Assembly (NCBI GenBank): GCA_016707485.1
Contig: JADJHN010000002.1
Coordinates: 1,116,001-1,180,000, forward strand
DNA: 64,000 bases
Direction of reading: 5' to 3'
Origin: Lysobacterales bacterium
GTDB taxonomy: Bacteria > Pseudomonadota > Gammaproteobacteria > Xanthomonadales > Rhodanobacteraceae
Every line of letters begins with the position of its first letter. The stretch's first letter is position 1. The position numbers and the translations under genes are program-made. Below, piece after piece: positions 1 to 9,134 of the stretch. Below the pieces are notes generated by a model. That model was not told the DNA's origin, did no database searches, and saw only the letters and a list, made by a program, of their open reading frames with translations.

Positions 1-1973
1 TTCAACTGCACCAGTTCGAGCAGGCCCTGACGGTCATCGATGCACAGATAACGATCCTCGCCATCCTTCTCCCTGATCGTCACGCCATGCACATGATCGC
101 CCACACCCTTGGCCACATGCTTCTGGAAAAAGCAGGCCTTGCCGATACCGCCCGGACAGCGCACGACCGACAAGGGCCGCCCGGCGATGCCCGGAAGGAT
201 CCATTCCGCCACCGCACGGTAATAATCGGCGACATCCTGTTTGCTCAGTTTCAAGCCGGGGAACACGATCCGCTGCGGATGCGTGATTGTCACGCTGTCC
301 TTCGACATGGTGGACTCCGTTGATTTCGCCGGTTTCTTTTTTGTCGGCTGCCGCGCTGCCGAATTTGCCGGTGGATCGGCAACGACGGCTTGCGTGTCGC
401 GATCCTGCGCAGCCGCAGCGGTGGTTGTCGCCAATACATCGGCGGGCTTCTTGTCGGGGCGCAGCGCCTTGAATGCCGACTGGCGCAGCAAACCCTGACC
501 GCCGATACCCTGGTAGAACACTTCGACAACGAGTTGCGGCTTGACCCAGATCGCCAGCGGGCGATCTCTCGCGGCCATCAATCCGGCATCGGCGGATGGT
601 TTGCGCACAATGGATTTGTCCAGCTTGCGGCGCAGATCGAGGAGCTGATCGCTGCCGATGCCGGTGCCGACACGACCCACGTAGCGCAGGCCGTCGGCGG
701 AGGGTTTGGCCAGCAGCAGGGCGCCGATGCCCGAACGGCTGCCTTTGGGCTCGGTGAAACCCGCGACGATGAATTCATCCGACAAGCGGCCTTTTGATTT
801 GACCCATGCCCCGCTGCGCGTGCCGCTGTAGATGCTGTCGATGCGCTTGCTGACCACGCCTTCGAGGCCGCCGACGATCGCCTGCTTGAATGCCGCAGCG
901 CCATGCCCGAGCTGATGATCGGAATAGCGCAGCAGCGCATGCGCATGACGTTCCAGGCGATCGGCCAGCCAGGCCTTGCGCTCGATCAAGGGCACGCTGG
1001 CGAAGGATTGCCCCTCGGCATGCACGACATCGAACAACATGTAGTGGACCGGGGCCGCAGACGCATCCGAAAATCGTGCCTGCAACGCATTGAAGTCGTC
1101 GCGGCCGTCGTTGACCACGATGATCTCGCCATCCAGTCGCGCATCGTCGAGTTCAAGGTTCGCCAGCGCCTCGACCAGTTCCGGAAGTTTGCCGGTCCAC
1201 TCGATGCCGTTGCGTGACCAGAGCTGGATGCGCCCGCGCAGGATGCTGGCAAGGATGCGATAACCGTCCCATTTGACTTCATGCAGCCAACTCTCGCCGG
1301 AAGGGGGTTTATCCGCCGCCTCGCATAACTCCGGCTCGAAGAATCCATGGTCGAGGCGTTCTTGGGTCGCGCCGCGCAGGGCGGTCATCTTCCTGCGCGT
1401 GCCCGGATTGGTGCGGGCACCGGAACCAACCGCGGGCGCGGCACGTTCCCGTTGCGCACGGCCGTTGCCGGAATCGACGAAGTCATCCGCTTCGCTCTTG
1501 GAGGCGAATTCGTCGGCGTGCTTGATGAGCAGCCATTGCTGCTTGCTGCCCTGCATGCGTGTGCGCACGAGCACCCAGGAACCACGCAGGATCGCGCCAT
1601 GCAGGATGAACTTGAGTTCGCCGACCTGGAGGCCCTTGCGTGCATCGCCCAGCGGTTCCCAACGGCCATGATCGAAAACCTGGACGTGTCCGGCGCCGTA
1701 ATTGCCTTTGGGAATATCCCCTTCAAAGCGGGCGTAGGAGATCGGGTGATCCTCCACTTCGACCGCCAGACGTTTGACTGCGGGATCAAAGCTCGGACCC
1801 TTCGGCACCGCCCAGCTCTTGAGTGCGCCATCGAGTTCGAGGCGAAAGTCATAGTGGCGATGCGAGGCGTGATGCAGCTGCACGACAAAAATTCCGCCAC
1901 CGCGTCGACCGCCGCGGGCGGGTTCCGAAGTGGACGAGAAATTCCGCTTCTTGCGATAGCTATCCAGTGACAT
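1..1973 (-). CDS. ligD: ATP-dependent DNA ligase LigD, N-terminal part (cut by window edge)
   Basis: Multifunctional ligase of bacterial non-homologous end joining; trims, fills and seals double-strand breaks held by Ku. The frame reads without a stop from an ATG at 1973 to the window start, at least 657 codons. Residues 1 to about 190 are the 3'-phosphoesterase domain (FVVQLHHASHRHYDFRLE, then PKGNYGAGHVQVFD). The ligase domain follows, with the adenylation motif KWDG and its lysine at residue 234, and GLEGVVSKR further on. After a Lys/Ala-rich linker a primase/polymerase domain starts near residue 560 (HPQRIVFPG). Order PE-LIG-POL matches Pseudomonas-type LigD of about 840 residues, so the missing part is the rest of POL. 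A GGGGAG ribosome site lies about 9 bases before the ATG. Divergent from ku with a 144-base shared control region. Confidence 0.93.
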   Translation of the reverse strand, partial: MSLDSYRKKRNFSSTSEPARGGRRGGGIFVVQLHHASHRHYDFRLELDGALKSWAVPKGPSFDPAVKRLAVEVEDHPISYARFEGDIPKGNYGAGHVQVFDHGRWEPLGDARKGLQVGELKFILHGAILRGSWVLVRTRMQGSKQQWLLIKHADEFASKSEADDFVDSGNGRAQRERAAPAVGSGARTNPGTRRKMTALRGATQERLDHGFFEPELCEAADKPPSGESWLHEVKWDGYRILASILRGRIQLWSRNGIEWTGKLPELVEALANLELDDARLDGEIIVVNDGRDDFNALQARFSDASAAPVHYMLFDVVHAEGQSFASVPLIERKAWLADRLERHAHALLRYSDHQLGHGAAAFKQAIVGGLEGVVSKRIDSIYSGTRSGAWVKSKGRLSDEFIVAGFTEPKGSRSGIGALLLAKPSADGLRYVGRVGTGIGSDQLLDLRRKLDKSIVRKPSADAGLMAARDRPLAIWVKPQLVVEVFYQGIGGQGLLRQSAFKALRPDKKPADVLATTTAAAAQDRDTQAVVADPPANSAARQPTKKKPAKSTESTMSKDSVTITHPQRIVFPGLKLSKQDVADYYRAVAEWILPGIAGRPLSVVRCPGGIGKACFFQKHVAKGVGDHVHGVTIREKDGEDRYLCIDDRQGLLELVQL

Positions 1974-2117
1974 CCGCAACCACTCCCCGAGCGTGACAGA
2001 CGATCCCGAAGTGATAGCAGCGCGCGCATGAATCAGAAGGAAATCACCGGATTGTGCGGACAGGCTCGCTGCGCAAACGCGGGTTAGGATGAAGGCCGGT
2101 TTCCGTGGAGATCTGTC

Positions 2118-3062
2118 ATGGCTCGACCCATCTGGAATGGCGTGCTTTCGTTCGGCCTGCTGAATGTGCCGATTTCGGTCATGAGCGGCGAGCGCAAGAT
2201 GGATCTGCACTTTCGCATGCTGGACGGTCGCGACAAGAACCCGGTCCGCTACGAAAGGGTCAATTCCGAAACCGGCGAAGAGGTGCCGTGGAAAAGCATC
2301 GTCAAGGCCTTTGAATATGCAAAAGGCAACTATGTGGTGCTCGAACCCGAGGACATCGAATCGGCCGCACCGGAAAGCCATGAGTCGATCGATATCGAGG
2401 CCTTTGTCGACGCCACGGAGATCACCCCGGCCTACTACGAGAAACCCTATGTGCTGGTACCGGGAAAGAAAGCCGACAAGGGCTATGTACTGCTGCGCGA
2501 AACATTGAGGAAGACCGGTCGAATCGGCATTGGTCGGGTGGTCATCCGCACCCGCGAGTATCTGTGCGCGGTATTTCCGCAAGGCGATGCCCTGGTCATG
2601 AATCTTCTGCGCTACCCGCAGGAGATTGTCGATGTCGATGATTACAAGTTGCCAGCCGCGAAAGCCAGCGACGTGCGCATCTCCAAGGCCGAGTTAGACA
2701 TGGCGGAAAAGCTGATCGAGTCGATGGCCTCCGCATGGAAGCCGGAAGACTACAAGGATGAGTTCCGCGATCGCCTGCGCAAGGTCATCGAGCAACGCGT
2801 CAAGTCGGCAGGCGTTACCCGACGCGTCGATGACGAGCCCGAGCCGCCCGCAGATGCCACCACCAACGTGGTCGATTTCATGTCGCTGCTGCGCAAGAGC
2901 CTGGCCACGCACAAGCGCACGCCGGCCAAGTCGGAATCCTCGGCCAAGGCAAAGACCCAGTCCCCACGCAGCAAGGCCAAACCACGCAAGGCCGCCAGCA
3001 AAGCCGCACCGGCAAAAAAATCCGCTAAACGCAGGAGCACCAGCGCCCGCAAGAGCGCCTGA
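2118..3062 (+). CDS. ku: Non-homologous end joining protein Ku
   Basis: Homodimeric ring protein that binds broken DNA ends and recruits LigD. The 314-residue product begins MARPIWNGVLSFGLLNVPIS, the typical start of bacterial Ku, and the conserved core runs to about residue 260 (YYEKPYVLVPGKKADKGY; LRKTGRIGIGRVVIRTREYL). The last 55 residues form a Lys/Ala/Ser-rich tail typical of proteobacterial Ku and thought to contact DNA. A GGAGAT ribosome site precedes the ATG. It is divergent from ligD, the usual two-gene NHEJ arrangement, and is followed 14 bases later by a GIY-YIG-like gene that may be co-transcribed. Confidence 0.96.
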   Translation: MARPIWNGVLSFGLLNVPISVMSGERKMDLHFRMLDGRDKNPVRYERVNSETGEEVPWKSIVKAFEYAKGNYVVLEPEDIESAAPESHESIDIEAFVDATEITPAYYEKPYVLVPGKKADKGYVLLRETLRKTGRIGIGRVVIRTREYLCAVFPQGDALVMNLLRYPQEIVDVDDYKLPAAKASDVRISKAELDMAEKLIESMASAWKPEDYKDEFRDRLRKVIEQRVKSAGVTRRVDDEPEPPADATTNVVDFMSLLRKSLATHKRTPAKSESSAKAKTQSPRSKAKPRKAASKAAPAKKSAKRRSTSARKSA

Positions 3063-3076
3063 TCGTTGCAGCCAGG

Positions 3077-3688
3077 ATGATGGACGAGCCGCCTTGGCGC
3101 ACGCTGTCGACGGGGCGTTGCTTTGTCTATATCTTGCCCTGCCGCGAGGAGGACACCCTGAAGATGGGTTATGCGCGTGATCCGTGGGCGCGCATGCAGG
3201 CCTTGCATCCACGTTTTCACGCATTCTTCGATCTTGATCGCGCTGCCTTGCTGGAAACCGATCGGGTGCGCGAAGCACGCGCTGTCGAAAAGAATCTGAA
3301 ATCGGCATTTGCAATGGCCCAGGTTCTCGCGCCGACGCAGATCCGTCAGCGCGCGGCGGGCAGATTCGAGTGGTTCCGCGGCATTCACCCGCAAGCGATC
3401 GCCGCATTGGAGGCCGCCGGCGTTGACTTGGGTTATCCGCTGCACGCACCACTCAGCTGCTGGTTGCGCGACCAGTGGCAGCAACGGATCGAGCGCCTGA
3501 GCGACTGGATCGAACACGAGTACGAACAGATCGAAGCCTGGCACTTCAACGCCGATGCCGCGCTTGTGGCCGCCCGCGAACGCGCCTTGCGCCACCGCCT
3601 CGATGCCTGGGAGAGCATTGGCCTGGCACTAGAGGAACGCCTTGGCGATGCGGTCCGCCATTGGGTTCGATACGGGTTCGATGAATAG
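3077..3688 (+). CDS. GIY-YIG / T5orf172-like protein downstream of ku
   Basis: Unnamed 203-residue protein. Its N-terminus (CFVYILPCREEDTLKMGYAR, then DPWARMQALHP) follows the layout of T5orf172/Mug113 members of the GIY-YIG nuclease superfamily: a VYIL strand, a K-x-G-x-(T/A) strand and an Arg helix. Residues near 80-100 (AVEKNLKSAF ... GRFEWFRG) match the Glu/His...EWF part of that fold. The C-terminal half is helical, charged and unrecognised. Tyr and Gly of the second motif are present (KMGYA), but the catalytic Tyr/Arg/Glu set cannot be confirmed by eye. It starts 14 bases after ku, so a shared transcript is likely; a role in end processing is only a guess. Confidence 0.72.
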   Translation: MMDEPPWRTLSTGRCFVYILPCREEDTLKMGYARDPWARMQALHPRFHAFFDLDRAALLETDRVREARAVEKNLKSAFAMAQVLAPTQIRQRAAGRFEWFRGIHPQAIAALEAAGVDLGYPLHAPLSCWLRDQWQQRIERLSDWIEHEYEQIEAWHFNADAALVAARERALRHRLDAWESIGLALEERLGDAVRHWVRYGFDE

Positions 3689-3995
3689 TCGCGGTGGTCT
3701 ATCGCGGCAACGGCGGTGATTGCGACGTTCACCCGCGCGCCCTGCGCCGATCTCCGCCAATCAGCCGGCGCGGGTGATGCGCGAATTCGCCGGTGAAAGC
3801 AACGCGGGCGGATCAAGCTCGTCGAATGGAATCGTGTGACCGTTCGGGGGCAGTCCGCCGGCCGACGACCGGCGATGCAACGTCTGGTCAGCCAGGCCGG
3901 CACCGGCGCATCCCGCATGCACGGCGTCCGCCATTCCGCTAGTCTGCAGTGGCGCGCGGGGAACAGCGCCAATCGGCCATGCGGGGGATGCAAGC
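3689..3995. other. Intergenic region before the permease
   Basis: 307 bases without a credible gene; the ORFs crossing it on both strands are shadows of the flanking genes. A small GC hairpin (GCCGG gacga CCGGC type) lies near 3850-3875. I see no convincing sigma-70 promoter, although the APC permease must be expressed from here or from further upstream. Confidence 0.5.
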
Positions 3996-5366
3996 GTGTC
4001 CATATCGACTCCGGCTACGGCGACTTCGACGGGCGGCAAATTGCTGCGCGTGCTCGGTCTGGCCTTCGGTTTGGCGGTGATGGTCGGCACGACCATCGGC
4101 ATGGGCATCCTGCGCACGCCTGGCGAGGTTGCCGCGCGGGTTCCATCGGAAAGTTGGTTCTTGCTGGTCTGGGTGCTCGGAGCCTGTTATGCCTTGCTCG
4201 GCACCTTGACCGTCTCCGAACTGGCCACGCTGCGGCCGCGTTCAGGCGGCCTGTATCCGATGGTGCATGACGCGCTCGGCCCGTTTGCCGGATTTGTTTC
4301 GGGCTGGACCGACTGGCTCGGCACGGTCGGTTCGCTTGCCGCCGTGGCCATCGTCATCGGTGAATATGTCGGCCCGCTGCTGCCGGCATTGCAAGGTCGG
4401 GAAGCCTGGACCGCGTCCAGCGTGGTGGTGGCGTTTGCCTTGATCCAGTGGCGCGGCATCCGCGTTGGGAATCTCGTGCAACTGGTGACCAGCTCCATCA
4501 AGGGCGTTGCCCTGCTGGCACTGGCGATTGCCGCCCTGGTCATGGCCGTGCCTGCGGCAGATGCCGTCGTGCCGCCGCCGACCGCGCCATTGGCTGGGTT
4601 GCTGATGGTCGCCAGCATCGTTGTCGCCCTGCAGTCGGCCATCTATACCTACGATGGCTGGACGGCACCCGTGTACTTCGGCGAGGAGATCAGGAACCCG
4701 GGCCGGGAAATCCCGCGCGCGATGATCGGCGGCGTGATCCTCGTTCTGCTGATCTATCTCGCGCTGAATATCGCCTTCCTTCGCGTGCTCGGCCTTGAAG
4801 CGATGGCTGGCGATCCCTTTGTCGCGGCGACGGCAGCAAGTCGATTGTTCGGGCCGATGGGCGATACCGTCCTGCGCGTGCTGATGATCGTTTCGCTGAT
4901 CGCCTCGGTGAACGCCTTGGCGCTGGCCGCCTCGCGCATTCCCTATGCAATGAGTCGGGATCGCCTGATGCCGGCCGCGCTGGGAAAGATCAACGCCGGT
5001 GGCACGCCGGTCAATGCCTTGTTTGCCGGAACCGCACTTGCCCTGATGCTGATCCTGACCGGCACGTTTGCAACGGTGGTTGCCTTGCTGGCCTTTTTCT
5101 TTGTCGCCAACTACGTGCTGGTATTCACCTCGCTGTTTGTCCAGCGCCGCCGCGCGGCGGATCTGCCGCGGCCGTTTCGCGTTCCCTTGTATCCGTTCGT
5201 GCCGGGCCTGGCACTGGCCGGATCCTTGGCCTTCCTCGTCGCCTCGATCATCAGTGACCGCGACAATAGCCTCATGGCCATGGCCCTGCTGCTGGCAAGC
5301 TGGCCGATCTGGCTACTGGCCGCACGCGTCGGGCGCAAGCACAAGCCGGAATTTCCACATGTCTGA
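3996..5366 (+). CDS. APC-family amino acid permease
   Basis: Inner-membrane amino acid transporter of the APC superfamily, 456 residues with about 12 hydrophobic segments. TM1 contains GLAVMVGTTIGMGILRTPG, the helix-breaking GxxIGxGIxxxPG motif that binds the substrate backbone in this family. VSGWTDWLGTVGSLAAVA and a conserved loop after TM6 (YTYDGWTAPVYFGEEIRNPG, then IPRAMI) are further hallmarks. The start is GTG at 3996 behind a G-rich stretch; the nearby ATG at 3988 is out of frame. Transcribed alone between the Ku group and the FIST operon. The substrate cannot be told from sequence. Confidence 0.88.
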   Translation: MSISTPATATSTGGKLLRVLGLAFGLAVMVGTTIGMGILRTPGEVAARVPSESWFLLVWVLGACYALLGTLTVSELATLRPRSGGLYPMVHDALGPFAGFVSGWTDWLGTVGSLAAVAIVIGEYVGPLLPALQGREAWTASSVVVAFALIQWRGIRVGNLVQLVTSSIKGVALLALAIAALVMAVPAADAVVPPPTAPLAGLLMVASIVVALQSAIYTYDGWTAPVYFGEEIRNPGREIPRAMIGGVILVLLIYLALNIAFLRVLGLEAMAGDPFVAATAASRLFGPMGDTVLRVLMIVSLIASVNALALAASRIPYAMSRDRLMPAALGKINAGGTPVNALFAGTALALMLILTGTFATVVALLAFFFVANYVLVFTSLFVQRRRAADLPRPFRVPLYPFVPGLALAGSLAFLVASIISDRDNSLMAMALLLASWPIWLLAARVGRKHKPEFPHV

Positions 5367-5536
5367 TGCTGCCGAATCTGCTACCGTTTCACCCGCGACG
5401 GAAGCCAGCCGGTGAATGCGGGCGCACGAGGTGGAACGCGGTCATTGCAACGACCGCAGCGGTATTGGAGTGAGGTTAGTGCACGGGATGGACCGGGCGA
5501 ACCGTGCCGCCGGATCCACGCACACGAGGGCTGACG

Positions 5537-6688
5537 GTGGAAGGTCGACGTTTGCTGCTGGTGGAAGAAGCCTCGATCGCGGCGCTGGACGCGGCCATCA
5601 CGCGCCTGCGCAGCGAGGGATGCCGCAGCTTTCTGCTGCTCGCGTGCGAGGCCGACGACTGGGATCCGGCGCTGCTCTCGAGCTGGCTCGAGTCGCTTGA
5701 CGTAGCGGTCTTCGGCGGAATTTTTCCGGGCCTCGTCCAGCGTGCGCAATGGCACCGTCATGGCAGCTTGATCATGGGCTTTCCGGAGCGGCTGGAAATC
5801 GTCGTGGTCAGGCGCCTGTCCGATCGCGCCGCAGTCGAGCCGCAGCTGCTGGCCTCGGCTGCCCTGCTTGAAGCCGCGCCATCGCTGATGGTCCTGTTCG
5901 ACGGCTTGTGCCCGCACCTGGAGGCCTTTGTCGAATGCCTGTATGCCATCGTCGGCGGCCACGCGGTCGTCGTCGGTGGCGGTGCCGGCCATGGCGATCT
6001 CGTGCAGCGTCCTTGTCTGCTGTGCAATGCCGGCGTGCTTGAGGATGCGGCCTTGCTCGTGGCCTTGCCCGGAGCCATTGCGCATGGCGTGGCGCATGGC
6101 TGGCAACGCTTGTCCGGCCCTTTCCTGGTCACCCGCTCACAGGGCAACGTCCTCGCCGAACTCAACTACCAGCCCGCCTTCGCGGTCTATCGCAAGGAGG
6201 TTGAAGCGCACTCCGGGCAGCAATTCGCGGATACCGATTTCTTTTCCATTGCCAAGACCTATCCATTGGGGATCGAGGGTGTGGACGGAGATTTCCTCGT
6301 CCGCGATCCGATCAAGCGAGCCGGCGATGCGCTGATCTGCGTGGGCGAGTTGCCGCAAAACGCCACGGTCTTTCTGCTCAAGGGCGACGCTGCGGCCCTG
6401 ATCGCATCGGCGGGCGAAGCGGCGCTGGCCGCCTGCCGGGAATCCCGACAGCACGAGCATGCCGCCAATGCCAGCGTGGCCCTGGTGTTCGATTGCATCA
6501 GCCGCGCGCTGTTCCTGGGTGCCGCAATCACCGAAGAACTCGCCGTCATCGAATCCACGCTGGCGGATTGCGAGGACATTTTCGGTGCCTTGAGTCTTGG
6601 CGAGATTGCCAGCTCACGGGCCGGGGTGATCGAGCTGATGAACAAGTCGACTGTCGTGGCACTGCTCGGCAGGTCGCCCCGACCATGA
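5537..6688 (+). CDS. FIST domain sensory protein
   Basis: About 383 residues, predicted cytoplasmic. FIST N domain covers roughly residues 20-205 (VAVFGGIFPGLV; HAVVVGGGAGHGDL; QRPCLLCNAGVLEDAAL) and FIST_C roughly 215-360 (DFFSIAKTYPLGI; FLVRDPIK; LVFDCISRALFLG). FIST proteins are proposed to sense small ligands, possibly amino acids, and sit next to signalling enzymes. I prefer the GTG at 5537, which has GAGGG six bases upstream, over an in-frame GTG at 5504 without one. The stop overlaps the start of the GGDEF-EAL gene (ATGA), indicating translational coupling, so the FIST protein probably controls that enzyme. Confidence 0.88.
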   Translation: MEGRRLLLVEEASIAALDAAITRLRSEGCRSFLLLACEADDWDPALLSSWLESLDVAVFGGIFPGLVQRAQWHRHGSLIMGFPERLEIVVVRRLSDRAAVEPQLLASAALLEAAPSLMVLFDGLCPHLEAFVECLYAIVGGHAVVVGGGAGHGDLVQRPCLLCNAGVLEDAALLVALPGAIAHGVAHGWQRLSGPFLVTRSQGNVLAELNYQPAFAVYRKEVEAHSGQQFADTDFFSIAKTYPLGIEGVDGDFLVRDPIKRAGDALICVGELPQNATVFLLKGDAAALIASAGEAALAACRESRQHEHAANASVALVFDCISRALFLGAAITEELAVIESTLADCEDIFGALSLGEIASSRAGVIELMNKSTVVALLGRSPRP

Positions 6689-8595
6689 ACAACACGCTCA
6701 AATACCTGTCGATCCAGCATGAGCTGGGCATGGCCATAGGCACCAGCTTGCGCTTGCAGCCAATGCTGGCGACGTTTTCGCGCATTGCCTTGCGTCGGCT
6801 CGGTTTGACATCCGTGCATTTTCATTTTCTGAAAAATGTCGAAGGCGAACCCGTGTTGCAGTCACCTGCAGCGGAACGCCGGCTTGAACATTTCCTCAGT
6901 GTTCCGCGCAATGCGACTGCGTGGGCCTTGCCGGAAGCCTGCGCCGTCGATGTCAGCACGGTCGTCTGCGACGCACGGCAGCGTTGTGGGCAAGGTGCCG
7001 ACCGGCACTGCTATTCGTTTCGCCTCGGCGACTTCGGTACCATGACCGTGCAGCGTATCGGTAATGCCCTGGAGGCGCCGGTCATCGAGCTGCTGAAGCC
7101 GTTGATGATCCGCCTGGCCCTCAGCTGCCAGGCCTCGATCGAGCACGAGACCCTGTTGCAGGCGGTCGCGGCGCGGCGCAAGGCCGAAGAAACCATCCTG
7201 TTCCAGTTGCTGCACGACGATCTCACGCAGTTGCCGAACCGGCGGCAGATGATGCAGCGCCTTGATGCCGGGCTGCTGCGTGCACGTGGCGAGGGCCGCT
7301 TCGGTGCACTGCTGTTCCTCGATCTCGATCGCTTCAAGATGGTCAACGACACGCTGGGCCACGCCATCGGTGACCTGCTGCTGGTCGCCGTTGCCGACAC
7401 CCTCAAGGCTATTGTCGGCGACGATGGAATGGTCGGCCGGCTCAGCGGCGACGAGTTCGTCATGCTGGTGGACGCCGTGGCCGGGGATGAAGCTCAGCTC
7501 CGGTTGCGCGTCGATGGCCTGCTGGTGGCGATCAGGGCGGCATTCTCCGATGCCCTGCAAGCTGGCGAGCACCGCCTGCACGTGACGCCCTCGATCGGCA
7601 TCGCGATTTTTCCCGACGGGGATGGCGCTGCCGAACAGATCCTGCGGCGCGCCGATACGGCGATGTATCAAGCCAAGCTCGCCGGCCTCAATTGCGCGAT
7701 GTACTACAACAGCCACCTGTCCGCCGGCCTGGAGTTGCGCCGGCAACTGGAGAAGGAGCTGCAGCTTGCCCTCGCCGCCATGGACCAGTTCGAATTGCAC
7801 TATCAAGGCCAATACAACCTGGCCGGTGAATGCACGGGCGCCGAAGCGCTGATCCGCTGGCACAGTCCGTATCGGGACCAGCCCTCGCCCGCGCTGTTCA
7901 TCCCGGTCGCCGAAGAAACCGGCCTGATGCTGGAACTGGGCCGCTGGGTCATGCGTCGCGCCTGCGCGGACATCCGCCGCCTGCACGCGCACCGCCTGCC
8001 GTCGGCATTCCGCCGCGTATCGATCAATGTCAGCGCGGTGCAATTCAATCATCCGGATTTTGTCGAGGCGCTGTTTGCCGACATCGACGCGGCCGGCATC
8101 GATGCGCACTGGATTGCCCTTGAGCTGACCGAGTCCACCTTGATCCGCAACAACCATGCGGCCGCGTCACGGATGACCGTGTTGCGCGAACGCGGCGTCG
8201 AGATTGCCGTGGATGATTTCGGTACCGGCTATTCCTCGCTGGCGTATCTGAGTCGACTGCCGGTGGCGTCGATCAAGATCGACCAGAGCTTTGTCCGCGA
8301 TCTCGATTCCAATGCCGGAAACCGGGCGATCGTCGGCACCATCATCGCGCTTGGCCGGGCCCTCGATCTGGACCTGATTGCCGAAGGCGTGGAGACCACG
8401 GCCGAGCGGGCGAGCCTGGAAGCGCTGGGTTGCCACAACTACCAGGGATTCCTGTTCAGTCGCCCCCTGCCGCTGGATGCCCTGATCGGGCAGTTGCGCA
8501 AACCCTCGCCAACGACTGCACTGGCCGAAGCGAACGCGGCAGTCGGCGCGGCTGCTGCCATGCGCGCAAATCCGGCGCAGGAACCCGACCGATGA
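6685..8595 (+). CDS. GGDEF-EAL cyclic-di-GMP turnover protein
   Basis: 636 residues, no membrane segment. The N-terminal 150 residues form a GAF-like or unclassified sensor with several Cys. The GGDEF domain (about 170-335) has HDDLTQLPNRR and the signature SGDEF at residues 254-258, a variant compatible with cyclase activity. The EAL domain (about 360-610) keeps the catalytic set: GAEALIRW with EAL at 387, NVSAVQFNH, ELTESTL, DDFGTGYSSL, KIDQSFV and EGVET, so it should be an active phosphodiesterase. The ATG overlaps the FIST stop and its own stop overlaps the next start (both ATGA), making a tightly coupled three-gene operon. Net direction of c-di-GMP turnover cannot be read from sequence. 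Confidence 0.93.
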   Translation: MNNTLKYLSIQHELGMAIGTSLRLQPMLATFSRIALRRLGLTSVHFHFLKNVEGEPVLQSPAAERRLEHFLSVPRNATAWALPEACAVDVSTVVCDARQRCGQGADRHCYSFRLGDFGTMTVQRIGNALEAPVIELLKPLMIRLALSCQASIEHETLLQAVAARRKAEETILFQLLHDDLTQLPNRRQMMQRLDAGLLRARGEGRFGALLFLDLDRFKMVNDTLGHAIGDLLLVAVADTLKAIVGDDGMVGRLSGDEFVMLVDAVAGDEAQLRLRVDGLLVAIRAAFSDALQAGEHRLHVTPSIGIAIFPDGDGAAEQILRRADTAMYQAKLAGLNCAMYYNSHLSAGLELRRQLEKELQLALAAMDQFELHYQGQYNLAGECTGAEALIRWHSPYRDQPSPALFIPVAEETGLMLELGRWVMRRACADIRRLHAHRLPSAFRRVSINVSAVQFNHPDFVEALFADIDAAGIDAHWIALELTESTLIRNNHAAASRMTVLRERGVEIAVDDFGTGYSSLAYLSRLPVASIKIDQSFVRDLDSNAGNRAIVGTIIALGRALDLDLIAEGVETTAERASLEALGCHNYQGFLFSRPLPLDALIGQLRKPSPTTALAEANAAVGAAAAMRANPAQEPDR

Positions 8596-8936
8596 TGCGC
8601 GCCGGCCGACTTGTCGTCCTCGCCCTGTTGCTGGTGCTGCTGGCAGCTTGCGGCATCGAGGTGCCGCAGGCGAAAGCGGAATATGTCGGGCGCTGGGAAG
8701 CCGACGGCATGAGTTTGCTGATCACGCGCGATGGCAGCGTTTCCTACAAACGCCTGCGCAAAGGCGCCTCGATCAAGATCGATGGTCCGTTGCACGCCTT
8801 TCATGGCGATGATTTCGAGGTCGGCATCGGGCCGATGACGACCGCGTTCCGGGTGTCCTCGCCACCGCGCAAGATCGACGGCAGCTGGCGCATGACCGTC
8901 GATGGCGTCGAATTGACCCGCGCGCCGCGGCGCTGA
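8592..8936 (+). CDS. Small lipoprotein at the end of the FIST operon
   Basis: 114-residue precursor starting MMRAGRLVVLALLLVLLAAC, a type II signal peptide with lipobox LAAC followed by Gly. The mature part is about 90 residues of alternating beta strands (YVGRWEADGMSLLITRDGS; IDGSWRMTVDGVELTR), resembling small beta-barrel or lipocalin-like lipoproteins. No family recognised. The start overlaps the GGDEF-EAL stop (ATGA), so it belongs to that operon and may be a periplasmic output or sensor partner. The residue after the Cys is Gly-Ile, so there is no inner-membrane retention Asp at +2; an outer-membrane destination is likely. Confidence 0.8.
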   Translation: MMRAGRLVVLALLLVLLAACGIEVPQAKAEYVGRWEADGMSLLITRDGSVSYKRLRKGASIKIDGPLHAFHGDDFEVGIGPMTTAFRVSSPPRKIDGSWRMTVDGVELTRAPRR

Positions 8937-9134
8937 AGATTGCCGGCACTTCGCGCCGATCGGGTCTGCGCAGCAGCAGGTGCTTGATCGCGCGTGCGTA
9001 TTCGCGCTGATTCGCAAACAATCGTAACTGTGACAGAATGTCGCAATCGGGTCGTGCGGCATCGCTGACCCATTGCCGGTCGTCCGCAGCAATCGGGTGG
9101 ACCGGATAACGCGGGATCAGCAGGGGATCAGCAG

